In this document: one piece after another, positions 16,413 to 25,167 of the stretch | Numbering within the stretch: position 1 is the first letter of the stretch | Layout of the letters: every line of letters begins with the position of its first letter | Source of the DNA: Pseudolysobacter sp964466115 | GTDB lineage: Bacteria > Pseudomonadota > Gammaproteobacteria > Xanthomonadales > Rhodanobacteraceae | DNA: 64,000 bases | Assembly: GCA_964466115.1 (NCBI GenBank) | Contig: CAYXMH010000003.1 | Span: forward strand, 138,411-202,410 | Reading direction: 5' to 3' | Made by a program: the position numbers and the translations under genes | Notes under the pieces: model-generated | Told to the model about the DNA's origin: nothing | Seen by the model: only the letters and a program-made list of their open reading frames with translations | The model's database searches: none

Positions 16413-19175
16413 ATGAACGAACCGATCGTCCAGTATTCCGAAAAAACCGGCGACGAGGTTAAAACCACGACGTGCTACATGTGCGCGTGCCGATGCGGCA
16501 TCAACGTTCATATAAAAGACGGTCGCATCCGCTATATCGAAGGCAACCGTACACATCCGGTTAACAAAGGCGTGCTGTGCGCGAAAGGCTCCGCCGGAAT
16601 CATGCAGCATTACTCGCCGGCGCGTTTGCGTGCACCGTTGCTGCGCGTGGGTGAGCGCGGTAGCGGACAGTTTAAGGAAATTTCGTGGGATGAAGCGTTG
16701 GCGTTGGCCACGAATTGGCTCTCCCATATCCGCGAAACCGACCCGAACCGATTGGCGTTTTTTACCGGTCGCGATCAATCGCAGGCACTGACCGGTTGGT
16801 GGGCGCAGCAATTTGGAACAGTGAACTATGCCGCGCACGGCGGCTTCTGCTCGGTCAATATGGCGGCGGCCGGTTTGTATACGATTGGCGGATCGTTCTG
16901 GGAATTCGGTGAACCGGATTGGGAACATTGCAAATATTTGATGATGTTCGGGGTGGCCGAGGACCACGATTCCAACCCGATCAAGTTGGGGCTTGGCCAA
17001 CTGAAAGGCCGAGGTGCAAAAATCGTCGCGATCAATCCCGTGCAAACCGGGTATGCCGCGATTGCGGATGAGTGGATTGGGGTTCGGCCGGGCACCGATG
17101 GCTTGTTGATTGGGGCGTTGATCCACGAATTGCTGCGTACCGATCAAATCGATTTTGATTATCTGGTGCGTTACACCAATGCGCATTGGTTGGTGATACG
17201 CAATCCCGGTGCCGCGGATGACGGGTTGTTCGCGCGCGATGCGGCGGGAAATCCGTTGTGTTGGGAGCGCGGCGCCGATCGCCTGGTGTCTGCGCTGACA
17301 ACCGATATTCACCCAGTCATCGCCGGAGAGTATCGATTGCCCGACGGCCGCAAGGCCATACCCTCGTTTCAATTGTTGGCCGAACGCTATCTCGATGCAC
17401 AATACGCACCCGCCACGGTGTCGCAACGCACCGGAATTGCTGCCGATACGATTCAACGTCTCGCCGCCGAAATCGCTGAGGTGGCGTTTAAGCAAGAAAT
17501 TCGTCTGCCGATTCGATGGACCGATTGGACGGGTCGTGAACACGATGAGATGATCGGCCGCCCGGTCGCATTCCACGCCATGCGCGGCATTTCGGCGCAT
17601 TCGAACGGTTTCCACACCTGTCGAATGCTGCATGTATTACAAATGTTGTTGGGCGCAATCGATACCCCGGGCTCGTTTCGATATCAGCCTCCGTTTCCAA
17701 AGCCCATTCCGCCAGCGAATCGTCCTGGACGAACACGCCAAAGCAACGGCGCATTAAATGCAGCGCCATTGGGCTTTGTTAACGGCCCCGAGGATTTGCT
17801 CATCGATGCTCACGGCGCACCGCAACGCATCGATAAAGCGTTTTCCTGGGAATACCCGTTGGCCGTGCACGGCATGTTGCATACCGTCATTCGCAACGCC
17901 TGGGCTGGCGATCCCTACCCCATCGATACGCTGTTTCTGTTTATGGCGAACATGAGTTGGAACTCGGCCATGAACACCGGTGAAACCCAACGCTGGTTAA
18001 CCGATAAAGACGCCCAAACCGGTGAATACAAAATCCCGCATATCATTTATTCGGATGCCTATTCATCGGAGATGGTGGCGTATGCCGATCTGGTACTTCC
18101 CGATACCACGTATTTGGAACGCTACGATTGCATCTCCTTACTTGATCGCCCCATATCCGATGCCAACGGCGCAGCCGATTCAATCCGACAACCGATTTTC
18201 GCGCCCGATCGCGATGTGCGCCCGTTTCAAAGTGTGCTGCTCGATATCGGTGCCCGGCTGAGATTGCCCAATATGGTTAATGCGGATGGCTCACCGACCT
18301 ATCCCGGCGGTTTCCCACAATATATGGCGCAACACGAACGCGCCCCGGGTATCGGATTGCTGGCCGGTTGGCGTGGTGCCGATGGCGGCAAGCAAGGTAT
18401 CGGCGAACCCAATCCCGAACAATTGCAAAACTACGCAGACAACAATTGCTTTTGGCATCACCCCATTCCGGAATCGGCGCGCTACTACAAAATGGCCAAT
18501 CGCGATTATTTGGCATGGGCGAAAGGCCTGGGCTTTATCGCTTCTACCGAATCGATTGTGCTGCAACTGTATTCGGAAACGTTGCAAAAATTTCGACTGG
18601 CGGCACAAGGGCATGGAATCAACCAACCGCCAGAAAAAGATCGCGCGCGCGTGGCAAAATATTTCGATCCTTTGCCATTATGGTACGAACCGTTTGAGTG
18701 GAGCGGAATCGATCAGTCGCGGTATCCGCTGTCGGCGCTGACGCAGCGGCCGATGTTCATGTATCACAGTTGGGGTTCGCAAAACCGCTGGTTGCGGCAG
18801 ATTGCGACACGGAATTTCTTGTATGTGCATCCGGACACGGCGGTGCTATACGATATTCCAGATGGCGCCGACGCGTGGCTGGAATCGCATTTGGGACGCA
18901 TGCGCGTGCCGGTAAAATGGCATGCTGGGGTGGAACCCGGTACGGTTTGGACCTGGAACGCCATCGGTAAAAAAAAGGCGGCGTGGAAATTGGCGAGCGA
19001 TGCCCCCGAAAGCAGCAAGGGTTTTTTGTTGAATCATTTAATTTCGGATGAATTGCCGTCACCAAAAATGAAAACCCGCGACGCAACGCTTGAAAACTAT
19101 GCGAATGCCGACCCCGTCACCGGGCAGGCGGCTTGGTTTGATTTGCGTGTGCGCATTGAAAAGGCAACCGCATGA
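16413..19175 (+). CDS. soeA: Molybdopterin oxidoreductase, probable sulfite:quinone oxidoreductase catalytic subunit
   Basis: A 920-residue member of the DMSO reductase family. An N-terminal [4Fe-4S] site is formed by C21, C24, C28 (CYMCACRCG) and C56 (GVLCAKGS). The likely molybdenum-ligand cysteine is C146 in 'AAHGGFCSVNMAAAG'. There is no Tat signal peptide, so the enzyme should face the cytoplasm, as SoeA does in contrast to PsrA/PhsA. 'CYMCACRCGINVHIKDG' and the gene order A-B-C match the SoeABC group, which oxidises sulfite to sulfate and passes electrons to quinone. A different substrate cannot be excluded. The ATG at 16413 is preferred over a TTG 9 bases upstream. Its stop overlaps soeB by 4 bases. 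Confidence 0.8.
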   Translation: MNEPIVQYSEKTGDEVKTTTCYMCACRCGINVHIKDGRIRYIEGNRTHPVNKGVLCAKGSAGIMQHYSPARLRAPLLRVGERGSGQFKEISWDEALALATNWLSHIRETDPNRLAFFTGRDQSQALTGWWAQQFGTVNYAAHGGFCSVNMAAAGLYTIGGSFWEFGEPDWEHCKYLMMFGVAEDHDSNPIKLGLGQLKGRGAKIVAINPVQTGYAAIADEWIGVRPGTDGLLIGALIHELLRTDQIDFDYLVRYTNAHWLVIRNPGAADDGLFARDAAGNPLCWERGADRLVSALTTDIHPVIAGEYRLPDGRKAIPSFQLLAERYLDAQYAPATVSQRTGIAADTIQRLAAEIAEVAFKQEIRLPIRWTDWTGREHDEMIGRPVAFHAMRGISAHSNGFHTCRMLHVLQMLLGAIDTPGSFRYQPPFPKPIPPANRPGRTRQSNGALNAAPLGFVNGPEDLLIDAHGAPQRIDKAFSWEYPLAVHGMLHTVIRNAWAGDPYPIDTLFLFMANMSWNSAMNTGETQRWLTDKDAQTGEYKIPHIIYSDAYSSEMVAYADLVLPDTTYLERYDCISLLDRPISDANGAADSIRQPIFAPDRDVRPFQSVLLDIGARLRLPNMVNADGSPTYPGGFPQYMAQHERAPGIGLLAGWRGADGGKQGIGEPNPEQLQNYADNNCFWHHPIPESARYYKMANRDYLAWAKGLGFIASTESIVLQLYSETLQKFRLAAQGHGINQPPEKDRARVAKYFDPLPLWYEPFEWSGIDQSRYPLSALTQRPMFMYHSWGSQNRWLRQIATRNFLYVHPDTAVLYDIPDGADAWLESHLGRMRVPVKWHAGVEPGTVWTWNAIGKKKAAWKLASDAPESSKGFLLNHLISDELPSPKMKTRDATLENYANADPVTGQAAWFDLRVRIEKATA

Positions 19176-19957
19176 CGTCATTGCCCACGCCATCCGCGAA
19201 GAAGCTGGGTCTGGTCATTGATCTCGATATCTGCGTCGGCTGCCATGCGTGCGCGGTTGCCTGCAAGGAGTGGAACGATGGCGGTCAATTTGGGCCGCTG
19301 CCGGATGAAAATCCGTATGCGAAGGAACCGTTTGGCGTTTGGTTTAATCGCGTGCATACCTACGAGGTAGAGCAGACCTCCGGATCTTCGTGCGGACATA
19401 ACCCTTCCGGCGAGCAAACACCGAAAGCGCGGCACATGACGGTCCATTTTCCCCGCTCTTGTTTGCATTGCGAGACACCCGATTGCGTTACCGTTTGCCC
19501 AACCGGCGCGAGCTATAAACGCGCTGAGGACGGCATCGTTTTGGTCGATGAGGACAAATGCATCGGCTGCAAGTTGTGCTCGTGGGCTTGCCCGTATGGT
19601 GCGCGCGAATACAGTGAGGTGCGCGGCGTAATGCAAAAATGCACTTTGTGTGTCGATCGGATTTACAACGAAAGCCTGGCGCAGGAGGACCGGCAACCGG
19701 CGTGCGTCATGGCGTGCCCAACGCGCGCGCGCCATTTTGGCGATTTGGGCGATTCGGACTCGGCGGTGTCGCAGCTGGTAGCAAAGCGAAACGGTTACGC
19801 TTTAATGCCGGAGTTGGGTTATCAGCCCGTGAATCGCTATTTGCCGCCGCGCGAGCGGCGTGACCATGCGACGCCGCGACTTGCCGCGCCCGAAACCGTT
19901 GATACAGTGCAACTGCCCCCGGTCATGCGTTGGATAGATAAGCTCTTGTCGCGTTGA
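19172..19957 (+). CDS. soeB: Ferredoxin-like electron-transfer subunit, probable SoeB
   Basis: A 261-residue DmsB-like subunit with four [4Fe-4S] cysteine groups: CVGCHACAVAC near the N-terminus, CLHCETPDCVTVC, CIGCKLCSWAC and 'CTLCVDRI...CVMAC'. It would relay electrons between the molybdenum subunit and the membrane anchor. It starts within the last codons of soeA (ATGA overlap), so the two are translationally coupled. No signal peptide is seen, in keeping with a cytoplasmic complex. Confidence 0.88.
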   Translation: MTSLPTPSAKKLGLVIDLDICVGCHACAVACKEWNDGGQFGPLPDENPYAKEPFGVWFNRVHTYEVEQTSGSSCGHNPSGEQTPKARHMTVHFPRSCLHCETPDCVTVCPTGASYKRAEDGIVLVDEDKCIGCKLCSWACPYGAREYSEVRGVMQKCTLCVDRIYNESLAQEDRQPACVMACPTRARHFGDLGDSDSAVSQLVAKRNGYALMPELGYQPVNRYLPPRERRDHATPRLAAPETVDTVQLPPVMRWIDKLLSR

Positions 19958-19984
19958 TCTCCCAACCCTTACCTCGAAGCCAAA

Positions 19985-20920
19985 ATGAACCCCGCCTTTT
20001 CCGTCATTTTTTTTACGAGCAGCTCCGGGGCTGGTTATGGCTTATGGTTTCTACTTGGGATGGCCGCTCTTCTTGCCCCGGCCGCACTAAACAAGACCGA
20101 AGGATTAATTGCGCTGGCGCTCGGGTTCGTCTTGGTCAGTTTGGGGTTGCTGTCTTCGTTTCTGCATTTGGGGCACCCTGAGCGCGCCTGGCGGGCGTTC
20201 AGTCAGTGGCGCAGCTCTTGGCTATCGCGCGAAGGGGTCGCTTCGGTCGTCTGCTATGTGCCGGCGATGGGTCTTGGTCTATGTCTTCTCTACGCAAACA
20301 CCGGAATCGGGATGCGTCTATTTGGTGCGTGGCTGGCGCTGGGCGCATGGATCACCGTGTATTGCACGGCGCGCATTTATACGTCGCTAAAAACCGTACG
20401 TGCCTGGCACAACGCGTATGTGCTGCCGGGTTATTTGCTTATTGGTTTGATGAACGGCGCCCTGTGGCTCTGGGCGATCAGCGCCGGTTTCGGCGCTACT
20501 TTGTCCTACCTCGGTGCTTTATCACAGCTGCTTTTGATCGGATTGGCGCTCAGCAGTAAATGGATGTATTGGCGATTCATTGCCACTGCCAAACCCGTCT
20601 CATCCATCGCGACGGCCACTGGGCTCGGGCATTTGGGTAGCGTGAAAAGTTTTGCAGCGCCACACACCGAAGAAAATTATTTGCTTAGGGAAATGGGTTT
20701 TGTGCTCGGCCGCAAACACGCAGCGGCTTTGCGTCGCTGGAGCATCGCCCTGGCGTTTTTTGCTCCCGCGACACTGCTGTGCTTGGCGCTTTTGTTGCCT
20801 GCGTTAAATCCACTGCTGGCCATCTTCGCGGCCTCACTTGCCAGCGTTGGCGTCGTGGTCGAGCGTTGGTTATTTTTTGCGCAAGCGCGGCATGTGGTTA
20901 CGCTGTATTACGGTGCTTAA
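19985..20920 (+). CDS. soeC: DmsC-family membrane anchor, probable SoeC
   Basis: A 311-residue polytopic membrane protein with about eight hydrophobic segments (for example 'GYGLWFLLGMAALLAPAALN' and 'LIALALGFVLVSLGLLSSFL'). 'HLGHPERAWRAFSQWRSSWLSREG' is the DmsC/NrfD-like quinone-anchor motif. It would hold the SoeAB pair on the membrane and pass electrons to quinone. It starts 27 bases after soeB and ends 25 bases from the convergent hemC stop. Confidence 0.88.
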   Translation: MNPAFSVIFFTSSSGAGYGLWFLLGMAALLAPAALNKTEGLIALALGFVLVSLGLLSSFLHLGHPERAWRAFSQWRSSWLSREGVASVVCYVPAMGLGLCLLYANTGIGMRLFGAWLALGAWITVYCTARIYTSLKTVRAWHNAYVLPGYLLIGLMNGALWLWAISAGFGATLSYLGALSQLLLIGLALSSKWMYWRFIATAKPVSSIATATGLGHLGSVKSFAAPHTEENYLLREMGFVLGRKHAAALRRWSIALAFFAPATLLCLALLLPALNPLLAIFAASLASVGVVVERWLFFAQARHVVTLYYGA

Positions 20921-20945
20921 GTCCCGTTCCATTCAGTCTTAAGGT

Positions 20946-21887
20946 TCAGGTCGAGCCGAAATGCTGCAGCATTTCGCCAGCGCCTCCTTCCAGTAACAGC
21001 GCAGCAACGCGTTGACCCAACGCTTCCGGTTGCGCGGCATCACCTTGCGCTTGCGCGCGCACCAAGCGTCCGGTTTGCACATCGCCAACCAACCCCGCCA
21101 ACGCCAGCCCAGTTTCCGTCGCTACGCAAAAGCCGCCGATGGGCACCTGACAACTGCCATGCAATTGACGATTCATCGCACGTTCCGCCATCGCGCAATG
21201 TGCGGTATCGGCATCGTTCAACGGTTTAAGTAGTTCAGCAACGGCAACATCGTCAGCTCGTTGTTCGATCGCAATTACGCCTTGGCCGACGGCGGGTAGC
21301 CAGTCCGGTGCGATCAAGCGACTGCGGATGCGTGCATACAGGCCCAAGCGCTCAAGTCCGGCACAAGCAAGGATGATCGCGTCGTATTGACCTTCATCGA
21401 GTTTTGCCAAACGTGTGTTCACATTGCCGCGTAAGTCACACAGTTCCAAATCAGGCCGGATGGCGCGCAATTGTGCTTGCCGCCGTAACGAGGAGGTGCC
21501 AACGCGTGCGCCAGCGGGCAACTCGATCAGGCGGTTGTATTGATTACTGACGAACGCATCGAATGGATTGGCGCGCTCCAATATTGCGCCAAGTACGAAG
21601 CCAGGCTCCATATCCATCGGCACATCTTTTAAAGAGTGCACCGCGATGTCGGCACGGCCATTTAATATGGCAAGCTCAAGCTCTTTGAGAAATAACCCCT
21701 TACCGCCAATTTGCGCTAGCGGTTGATCCAGAAATTCATCGCCGCGCGTGGTTAAGGGTAATAATTCCACCGCGCGATCCGGTTGTAGCAACCGCAATTG
21801 CGCCGCAACGTGTTCGGCTTGCCATAACGCAAGTGCGCTTTGGCGGGTGGCGATGCGTAACGGGGCTTTTTTCAGCGCTAGGGTCAT
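20946..21887 (-). CDS. hemC: Hydroxymethylbilane synthase (porphobilinogen deaminase)
   Basis: A 313-residue HemC that polymerises four porphobilinogens into hydroxymethylbilane in haem synthesis. Conserved segments: 'LRIATRQSALALWQAEHV', 'GGKGLFLKELE', 'HSLKDVP' and 'VGTSSLRRQAQLRAIRPDL'. C246 in 'GSCQVPIGG' carries the dipyrromethane cofactor. Its ATG overlaps the end of algR by 4 bases. hemD, which usually follows hemC in pseudomonads, is absent here, as soeC converges immediately. Confidence 0.97.
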   Translation of the reverse strand: MTLALKKAPLRIATRQSALALWQAEHVAAQLRLLQPDRAVELLPLTTRGDEFLDQPLAQIGGKGLFLKELELAILNGRADIAVHSLKDVPMDMEPGFVLGAILERANPFDAFVSNQYNRLIELPAGARVGTSSLRRQAQLRAIRPDLELCDLRGNVNTRLAKLDEGQYDAIILACAGLERLGLYARIRSRLIAPDWLPAVGQGVIAIEQRADDVAVAELLKPLNDADTAHCAMAERAMNRQLHGSCQVPIGGFCVATETGLALAGLVGDVQTGRLVRAQAQGDAAQPEALGQRVAALLLEGGAGEMLQHFGST

Positions 21888-22618
21888 AATGAGCGAACCA
21901 ACTTGCGCAATGCCGGTAAATTACGCCGGCTCACCTCCAACGGTGTTTTGACATCGGTCAGTTGGATGAAAATGCGGCCATCGTGGGCACGGGTTAATCC
22001 CGCAAGCCGGTTCAGGGCCACCAGACAATTGCGGTGAATGCGGATAAAGTGATCGGAAAATTCCAGTTCCAAATTCTTTAGCGCTTCCTCAATCAGCACT
22101 TCGCCGTGCGTGTAGTGAACAACGACGTACTTGTCCTCGGCCAGCAAATAAAAGATATCGGTTACCGGCACCAGCATCAAATTGCCGCGCACCCGGGCGC
22201 AAATGTGCGTTCGTTTTTTATCGTGGCTTGTGGATGCCAATGCCTTGATTGGATTGACACCGGTAAAGCGCCTGGCTTGCTCAATCGCGGTGCGTAAACG
22301 CGCGAGGCGGATCGGTTTTACTAAATAATCCACTGCCTTTGCTTCGAACGCGGCAAGCGCATGCTCATCGTATGCGGTGCAGAAGATGACGGCGGGAGGA
22401 GAAGGGGTTTGCGCCAAACAACGCGCCGCTTCCAGACCGTCCATCACCGGCATGCGGATGTCCATCAACACCAACTCCGGATGCAACTGTTGTACGGCGG
22501 CAATTGCCTCGCGGCCGTTGCTTGCTTCACCCACCACTTGCACATCGTCACAATCGCTTAAGAGTGCGATCAGGCGTGCGCGAGCGGGGGCTTCGTCATC
22601 TACGATCAGAACTTTCAT
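21884..22618 (-). CDS. algR: LytTR response regulator AlgR
   Basis: A 244-residue two-component regulator. The receiver domain has the phosphorylation site D53 in 'LVLMDIRMPVMDGLEA' and the acidic pair DDE at 7-9. The C-terminal LytTR DNA-binding domain is 'HICARVRGNLMLVPVTDIFY' to 'FIRIHRNCLVALNRLAGL'. Position between algZ and hemC matches the Pseudomonas algZ-algR-hemC arrangement, where AlgR controls alginate and type IV pilus genes. It overlaps algZ by 23 bases. Confidence 0.93.
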   Translation of the reverse strand: MKVLIVDDEAPARARLIALLSDCDDVQVVGEASNGREAIAAVQQLHPELVLMDIRMPVMDGLEAARCLAQTPSPPAVIFCTAYDEHALAAFEAKAVDYLVKPIRLARLRTAIEQARRFTGVNPIKALASTSHDKKRTHICARVRGNLMLVPVTDIFYLLAEDKYVVVHYTHGEVLIEEALKNLELEFSDHFIRIHRNCLVALNRLAGLTRAHDGRIFIQLTDVKTPLEVSRRNLPALRKLVRSL

Positions 22619-23675
22619 TGGGTAGATGCACCGTACAGGAAAAATAATCGTTACCGCGATTCACATCCAGACTACCGCGGTTGCCGAAATGGTACTCGAT
22701 CCGGCCGCGGATGTTGACTAGCGCCATGCCGTTGCCGGTCGGCGCGCTCTCTTGCTGCGGCGGACACGGGTTGTGAATCGTAATGGTCACTTCATTATCG
22801 TTACGTTCACCAATGATGGTAACCGTACCGCCCTCTTGCAGTGCCTGAATGCCGTGGTAAACGGCATTTTCCACTAAGGGCTGCAAAAGCAAGGTCGGCA
22901 AAGGCAAATCCAACGGTAGCGCCTCAACATCCCACTCGATTTTTAGGCGCTCGCCCAAGCGCAAACGTTCGATTTCCAGGTAATGATGAGCAAGCTCAAG
23001 CTCCACGCCCAGCGTGCTTAGCGCGTCAGCGCCTAATGCGGCGCGAAACAGATCCGATAAATTTTCAACCGCGTGTTCCGCGTCTTCCGGTTGAGTGCGG
23101 ATTAGGCTCGCGATCGTATTCATGCTGTTAAACAAAAAATGCGGCCGAATTCGTGCTTGCAACGCGTCGAACTGCGCCTTCGCCACCGCGCGCATGCGTC
23201 CACGCCATTGTTCCAGTACGTAGAAATAGCGCAGTAACGCGGCGGCAATCAACGCACAAATAGCGACATTGCCGAGCACAAAATGCTGGCTGGATTGGTC
23301 TTTCGGTGTGAAATGCAGCGAAAGCGCTTGATCGATCGCAAATACCAAGGCACTGCCGATGGCGGTGATTGCAATGATCAACAAATAAGCGAGCAGCATG
23401 CCCGCGGTTGGCGTCATGCGCGTAAGCGTTGATTTCAGTTTGCACAGGCATAACGCGCAGACCAAGGCCAACCATTGCACGAACACGCTGGCGGTTGCCA
23501 ATTGTGGCCAAAACGGCCGTACTTCCTCGCCGGGCGCCAACATGATGATCAGAGCCACCAATTCGGCGACCAGCATCAATGCGAAGAGCACCGGCAGACT
23601 GCAAAAATCCGGCAACCAACGGGCAGGCGCATCTGTTTGGTGGATTGCGTCGATCGGCGATGATGGGCGGTTCAT
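22596..23675 (-). CDS. algZ: LytS-family sensor histidine kinase AlgZ/FimS
   Basis: A 359-residue membrane sensor. Four hydrophobic segments occupy the first 165 or so residues. The His_kinase dimerisation motif 'ALQARIRPHFLFNSMNTIAS' carries the phospho-accepting histidine near residue 194. The ATPase part has 'LLLQPLVENAVYHGIQ' (N-box) and 'GNGMALVNIRGRIEYHFG' (G-box). It would phosphorylate AlgR, encoded immediately downstream in an overlapping frame. Confidence 0.92.
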   Translation of the reverse strand: MNRPSSPIDAIHQTDAPARWLPDFCSLPVLFALMLVAELVALIIMLAPGEEVRPFWPQLATASVFVQWLALVCALCLCKLKSTLTRMTPTAGMLLAYLLIIAITAIGSALVFAIDQALSLHFTPKDQSSQHFVLGNVAICALIAAALLRYFYVLEQWRGRMRAVAKAQFDALQARIRPHFLFNSMNTIASLIRTQPEDAEHAVENLSDLFRAALGADALSTLGVELELAHHYLEIERLRLGERLKIEWDVEALPLDLPLPTLLLQPLVENAVYHGIQALQEGGTVTIIGERNDNEVTITIHNPCPPQQESAPTGNGMALVNIRGRIEYHFGNRGSLDVNRGNDYFSCTVHLPNESSDRR

Positions 23676-23715
23676 GGTCGTTATCGTAACGCCGGATTCG
23701 AACCCTGGGCAGTAA

Positions 23716-23733
23716 CCTCTTTTTTAAAAGAGG
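23716..23733. terminator. Small hairpin between esterase and algZ
   Basis: CCTCTTTT and AAAAGAGG pair across a 2-base gap, 12 bases after the esterase stop. No U-tract follows the stem in the esterase direction, so it is a weak terminator candidate. Confidence 0.35.
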
Positions 23734-23745
23734 AGTGTAATTCCC

Positions 23746-24411
23746 TCAGATTGCCATGTTTTTCGTAAGGAACCGTTGCAAATCGGCAATTTCTTCCAAG
23801 CACACTTGATGGGCCATGGGGTAGCTATGCCATTCCACTGGATAATTCAACTTGGCCAAATAATCGCGGCTCATTATGCCCAAAGCGTGGGAAATGGTCG
23901 GATCGGCGCTGCCATGAGCGATAAATATCGGCACCTTGTGGTTTTTGTCGCTGGCCTCCGCTTCGGTTTTTTCCGCCATCGGCAAATAAGTGGATAAAGC
24001 CGCAATTCCACCCAGACGCTGCGGATAACGCACGCCACCGGCTAATACGATGGCGCCGCCTTGCGAAAAACCAACCAGGAAAATCCGTTGGGTTGGGATG
24101 CCGCGGGCGTTTTCGCGTTCGATCAATTCGCCCAACAGACGAATGGAATCACGAATTCCAATTTCGTCTTGCTTTTGCGCGATTTCAAGCCCGGAAATGT
24201 CATACCAGGCACGCATGGCCGTGCCGCCATTGATGGTGATGGGCCGCACCGGCGCATGTGGAAATACAAAGCGCACTGCCGGCCAAGCGCGATCGACCAA
24301 TTGCGGCACGATCGGTTCAAAATCGTGACCATCGGCACCTAAGCCATGCAGCCAGATAACGCTGAATTGCGGTGATGCACCGGTTTCGATTTGAACGCTG
24401 TCTAAGGACAT
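23746..24411 (-). CDS. Phospholipase/carboxylesterase family alpha/beta hydrolase
   Basis: A 221-residue serine hydrolase of the acyl-protein thioesterase/carboxylesterase family. The nucleophile is S116 in GFSQGG, with D170 (HGSADPTI) and H201 (YPMAHQVC) completing the triad. 'SVIWLHGLGADGHDFEPIVP' is the typical N-terminal motif. It is cytoplasmic, with no signal peptide. It is upstream of algZ on the same strand but separated by 70 bases and a hairpin. Confidence 0.94.
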   Translation of the reverse strand: MSLDSVQIETGASPQFSVIWLHGLGADGHDFEPIVPQLVDRAWPAVRFVFPHAPVRPITINGGTAMRAWYDISGLEIAQKQDEIGIRDSIRLLGELIERENARGIPTQRIFLVGFSQGGAIVLAGGVRYPQRLGGIAALSTYLPMAEKTEAEASDKNHKVPIFIAHGSADPTISHALGIMSRDYLAKLNYPVEWHSYPMAHQVCLEEIADLQRFLTKNMAI

Positions 24412-24511
24412 GATCGGGACAGTAGTGAAGTGGGTTTCACATGGTGCCGGATTGTGTCCGCGACAGCAACATCACGGATTTTCTGCATCTAAAACGCAAG
24501 AAAAGAGCCGG

Positions 24512-24670
24512 TTAGATTCGCCCCATTAACACCAAAACCAGCAAGATAACGAACAACAATCCCAACCCACCGCTGGGTCCGTAACCCCAGGAACGGCTGT
24601 GCGACCACGTTGGCATTGCGCCGACCAGCATCAAAATCAAAACGACTAAAAGAATGGTGCCCAATGACAT
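24512..24670 (-). CDS. Small membrane protein, DUF3309 family
   Basis: A 52-residue protein (MSLGTILLVVLILMLVGAMP ... GLGLLFVILLVLVLMGRI) with two hydrophobic helices flanking 'TWSHSRSWGYGPSGG', the DUF3309 pattern. The ATG at 24670 is chosen over a longer in-frame reading whose extra residues overlap the upstream gene. It is 37 bases downstream of the DUF3096 gene, so the two are probably one transcript. Function is unknown, but relatives accompany general stress genes. Confidence 0.85.
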   Translation of the reverse strand: MSLGTILLVVLILMLVGAMPTWSHSRSWGYGPSGGLGLLFVILLVLVLMGRI

Positions 24671-24707
24671 TTTGCTTCTCCCATAAAGTAATTTATTCCG
24701 GAAATAT

Positions 24708-24863
24708 TTAGCGCAACTGGAAATTGCCAGCGCCAAACAGCCCAAGCAATCCGATCACGATCAAATAGACCGCAACCACATAATTAAGCAAGCGCGGCAC
24801 GATCAGAATGAGGATGCCGGCGATCAGTGAAATGAGCGGGCCGATGGTCAATGTCAAATTCAT
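24708..24863 (-). CDS. Small membrane protein, DUF3096 family
   Basis: A 51-residue protein from ATG 24863 to TAA 24708: MNLTLTIGPLISLIAGILIL, then 'VPRLLNYVVAVYLIVIGLLG' and a short polar tail. Two transmembrane helices around an 'IVPRLLNY' turn are the DUF3096 signature. AGAGAT just before the start could act as ribosome-binding site. A palindromic motif shared with the Crp/Fnr gene region lies 62 bases upstream. Confidence 0.85.
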   Translation of the reverse strand: MNLTLTIGPLISLIAGILILIVPRLLNYVVAVYLIVIGLLGLFGAGNFQLR

Positions 24864-24924
24864 AACAATCTCTTTTCTGGGTTACTTGAAGTCAATAAAA
24901 TACGCCGAAACCGGCGTTGGCTCT

Positions 24925-24938
24925 GTACGCTAACGAAC
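24925..24938. promoter_or_regulatory. Palindromic operator candidate, site 1
   Basis: GTACGCTAACGAAC is an imperfect palindrome (10 of 14 positions symmetric). Near-identical sites lie at 25000 and 27523, giving a consensus of GTNCGYTARCGNAC. Sites 1 and 2 sit in the 304-base intergenic region between the DUF3096 operon and the divergent Crp/Fnr gene. That region otherwise shows no gene. Confidence 0.6.
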
Positions 24939-24999
24939 ATATGCCACGCGCTATGGAGGATTTGTTCGTCGTGAGCGTCGCAATCGGTTATCAACCTTT

Positions 25000-25013
25000 G
25001 TTCGCTAACGCAC
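25000..25013. promoter_or_regulatory. Palindromic operator candidate, site 2
   Basis: GTTCGCTAACGCAC, 75 bases centre to centre from site 1 and matching it at 12 of 14 positions. It lies 155 bases before the GTG of the Crp/Fnr gene. Confidence 0.55.
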
Positions 25014-25167
25014 GGCGCGGGCATGCAAATCCGCCTATGTTTCTAGATGAGCGATGGGATGGCTATCCCTTTGTTGGTTTGGGTGTAGCAAAACGCATCC
25101 AGTAATGCGGGCTTGGGTTTTGGTCCGCCAATGTTTGCCTCACTTTCCGCGCTTCAGGAGATGTGCC

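Noticed and set aside
16293..17633. A 446-codon open frame on the minus strand opposite soeA
   Set aside because: It mirrors the strongly conserved soeA frame, lacks any protein pattern, and overlaps the WYL regulator start region.
24917..25105. A 62-codon open frame upstream of the first Crp/Fnr gene
   Set aside because: It covers both operator candidates, has no ribosome-binding site and no recognisable composition.
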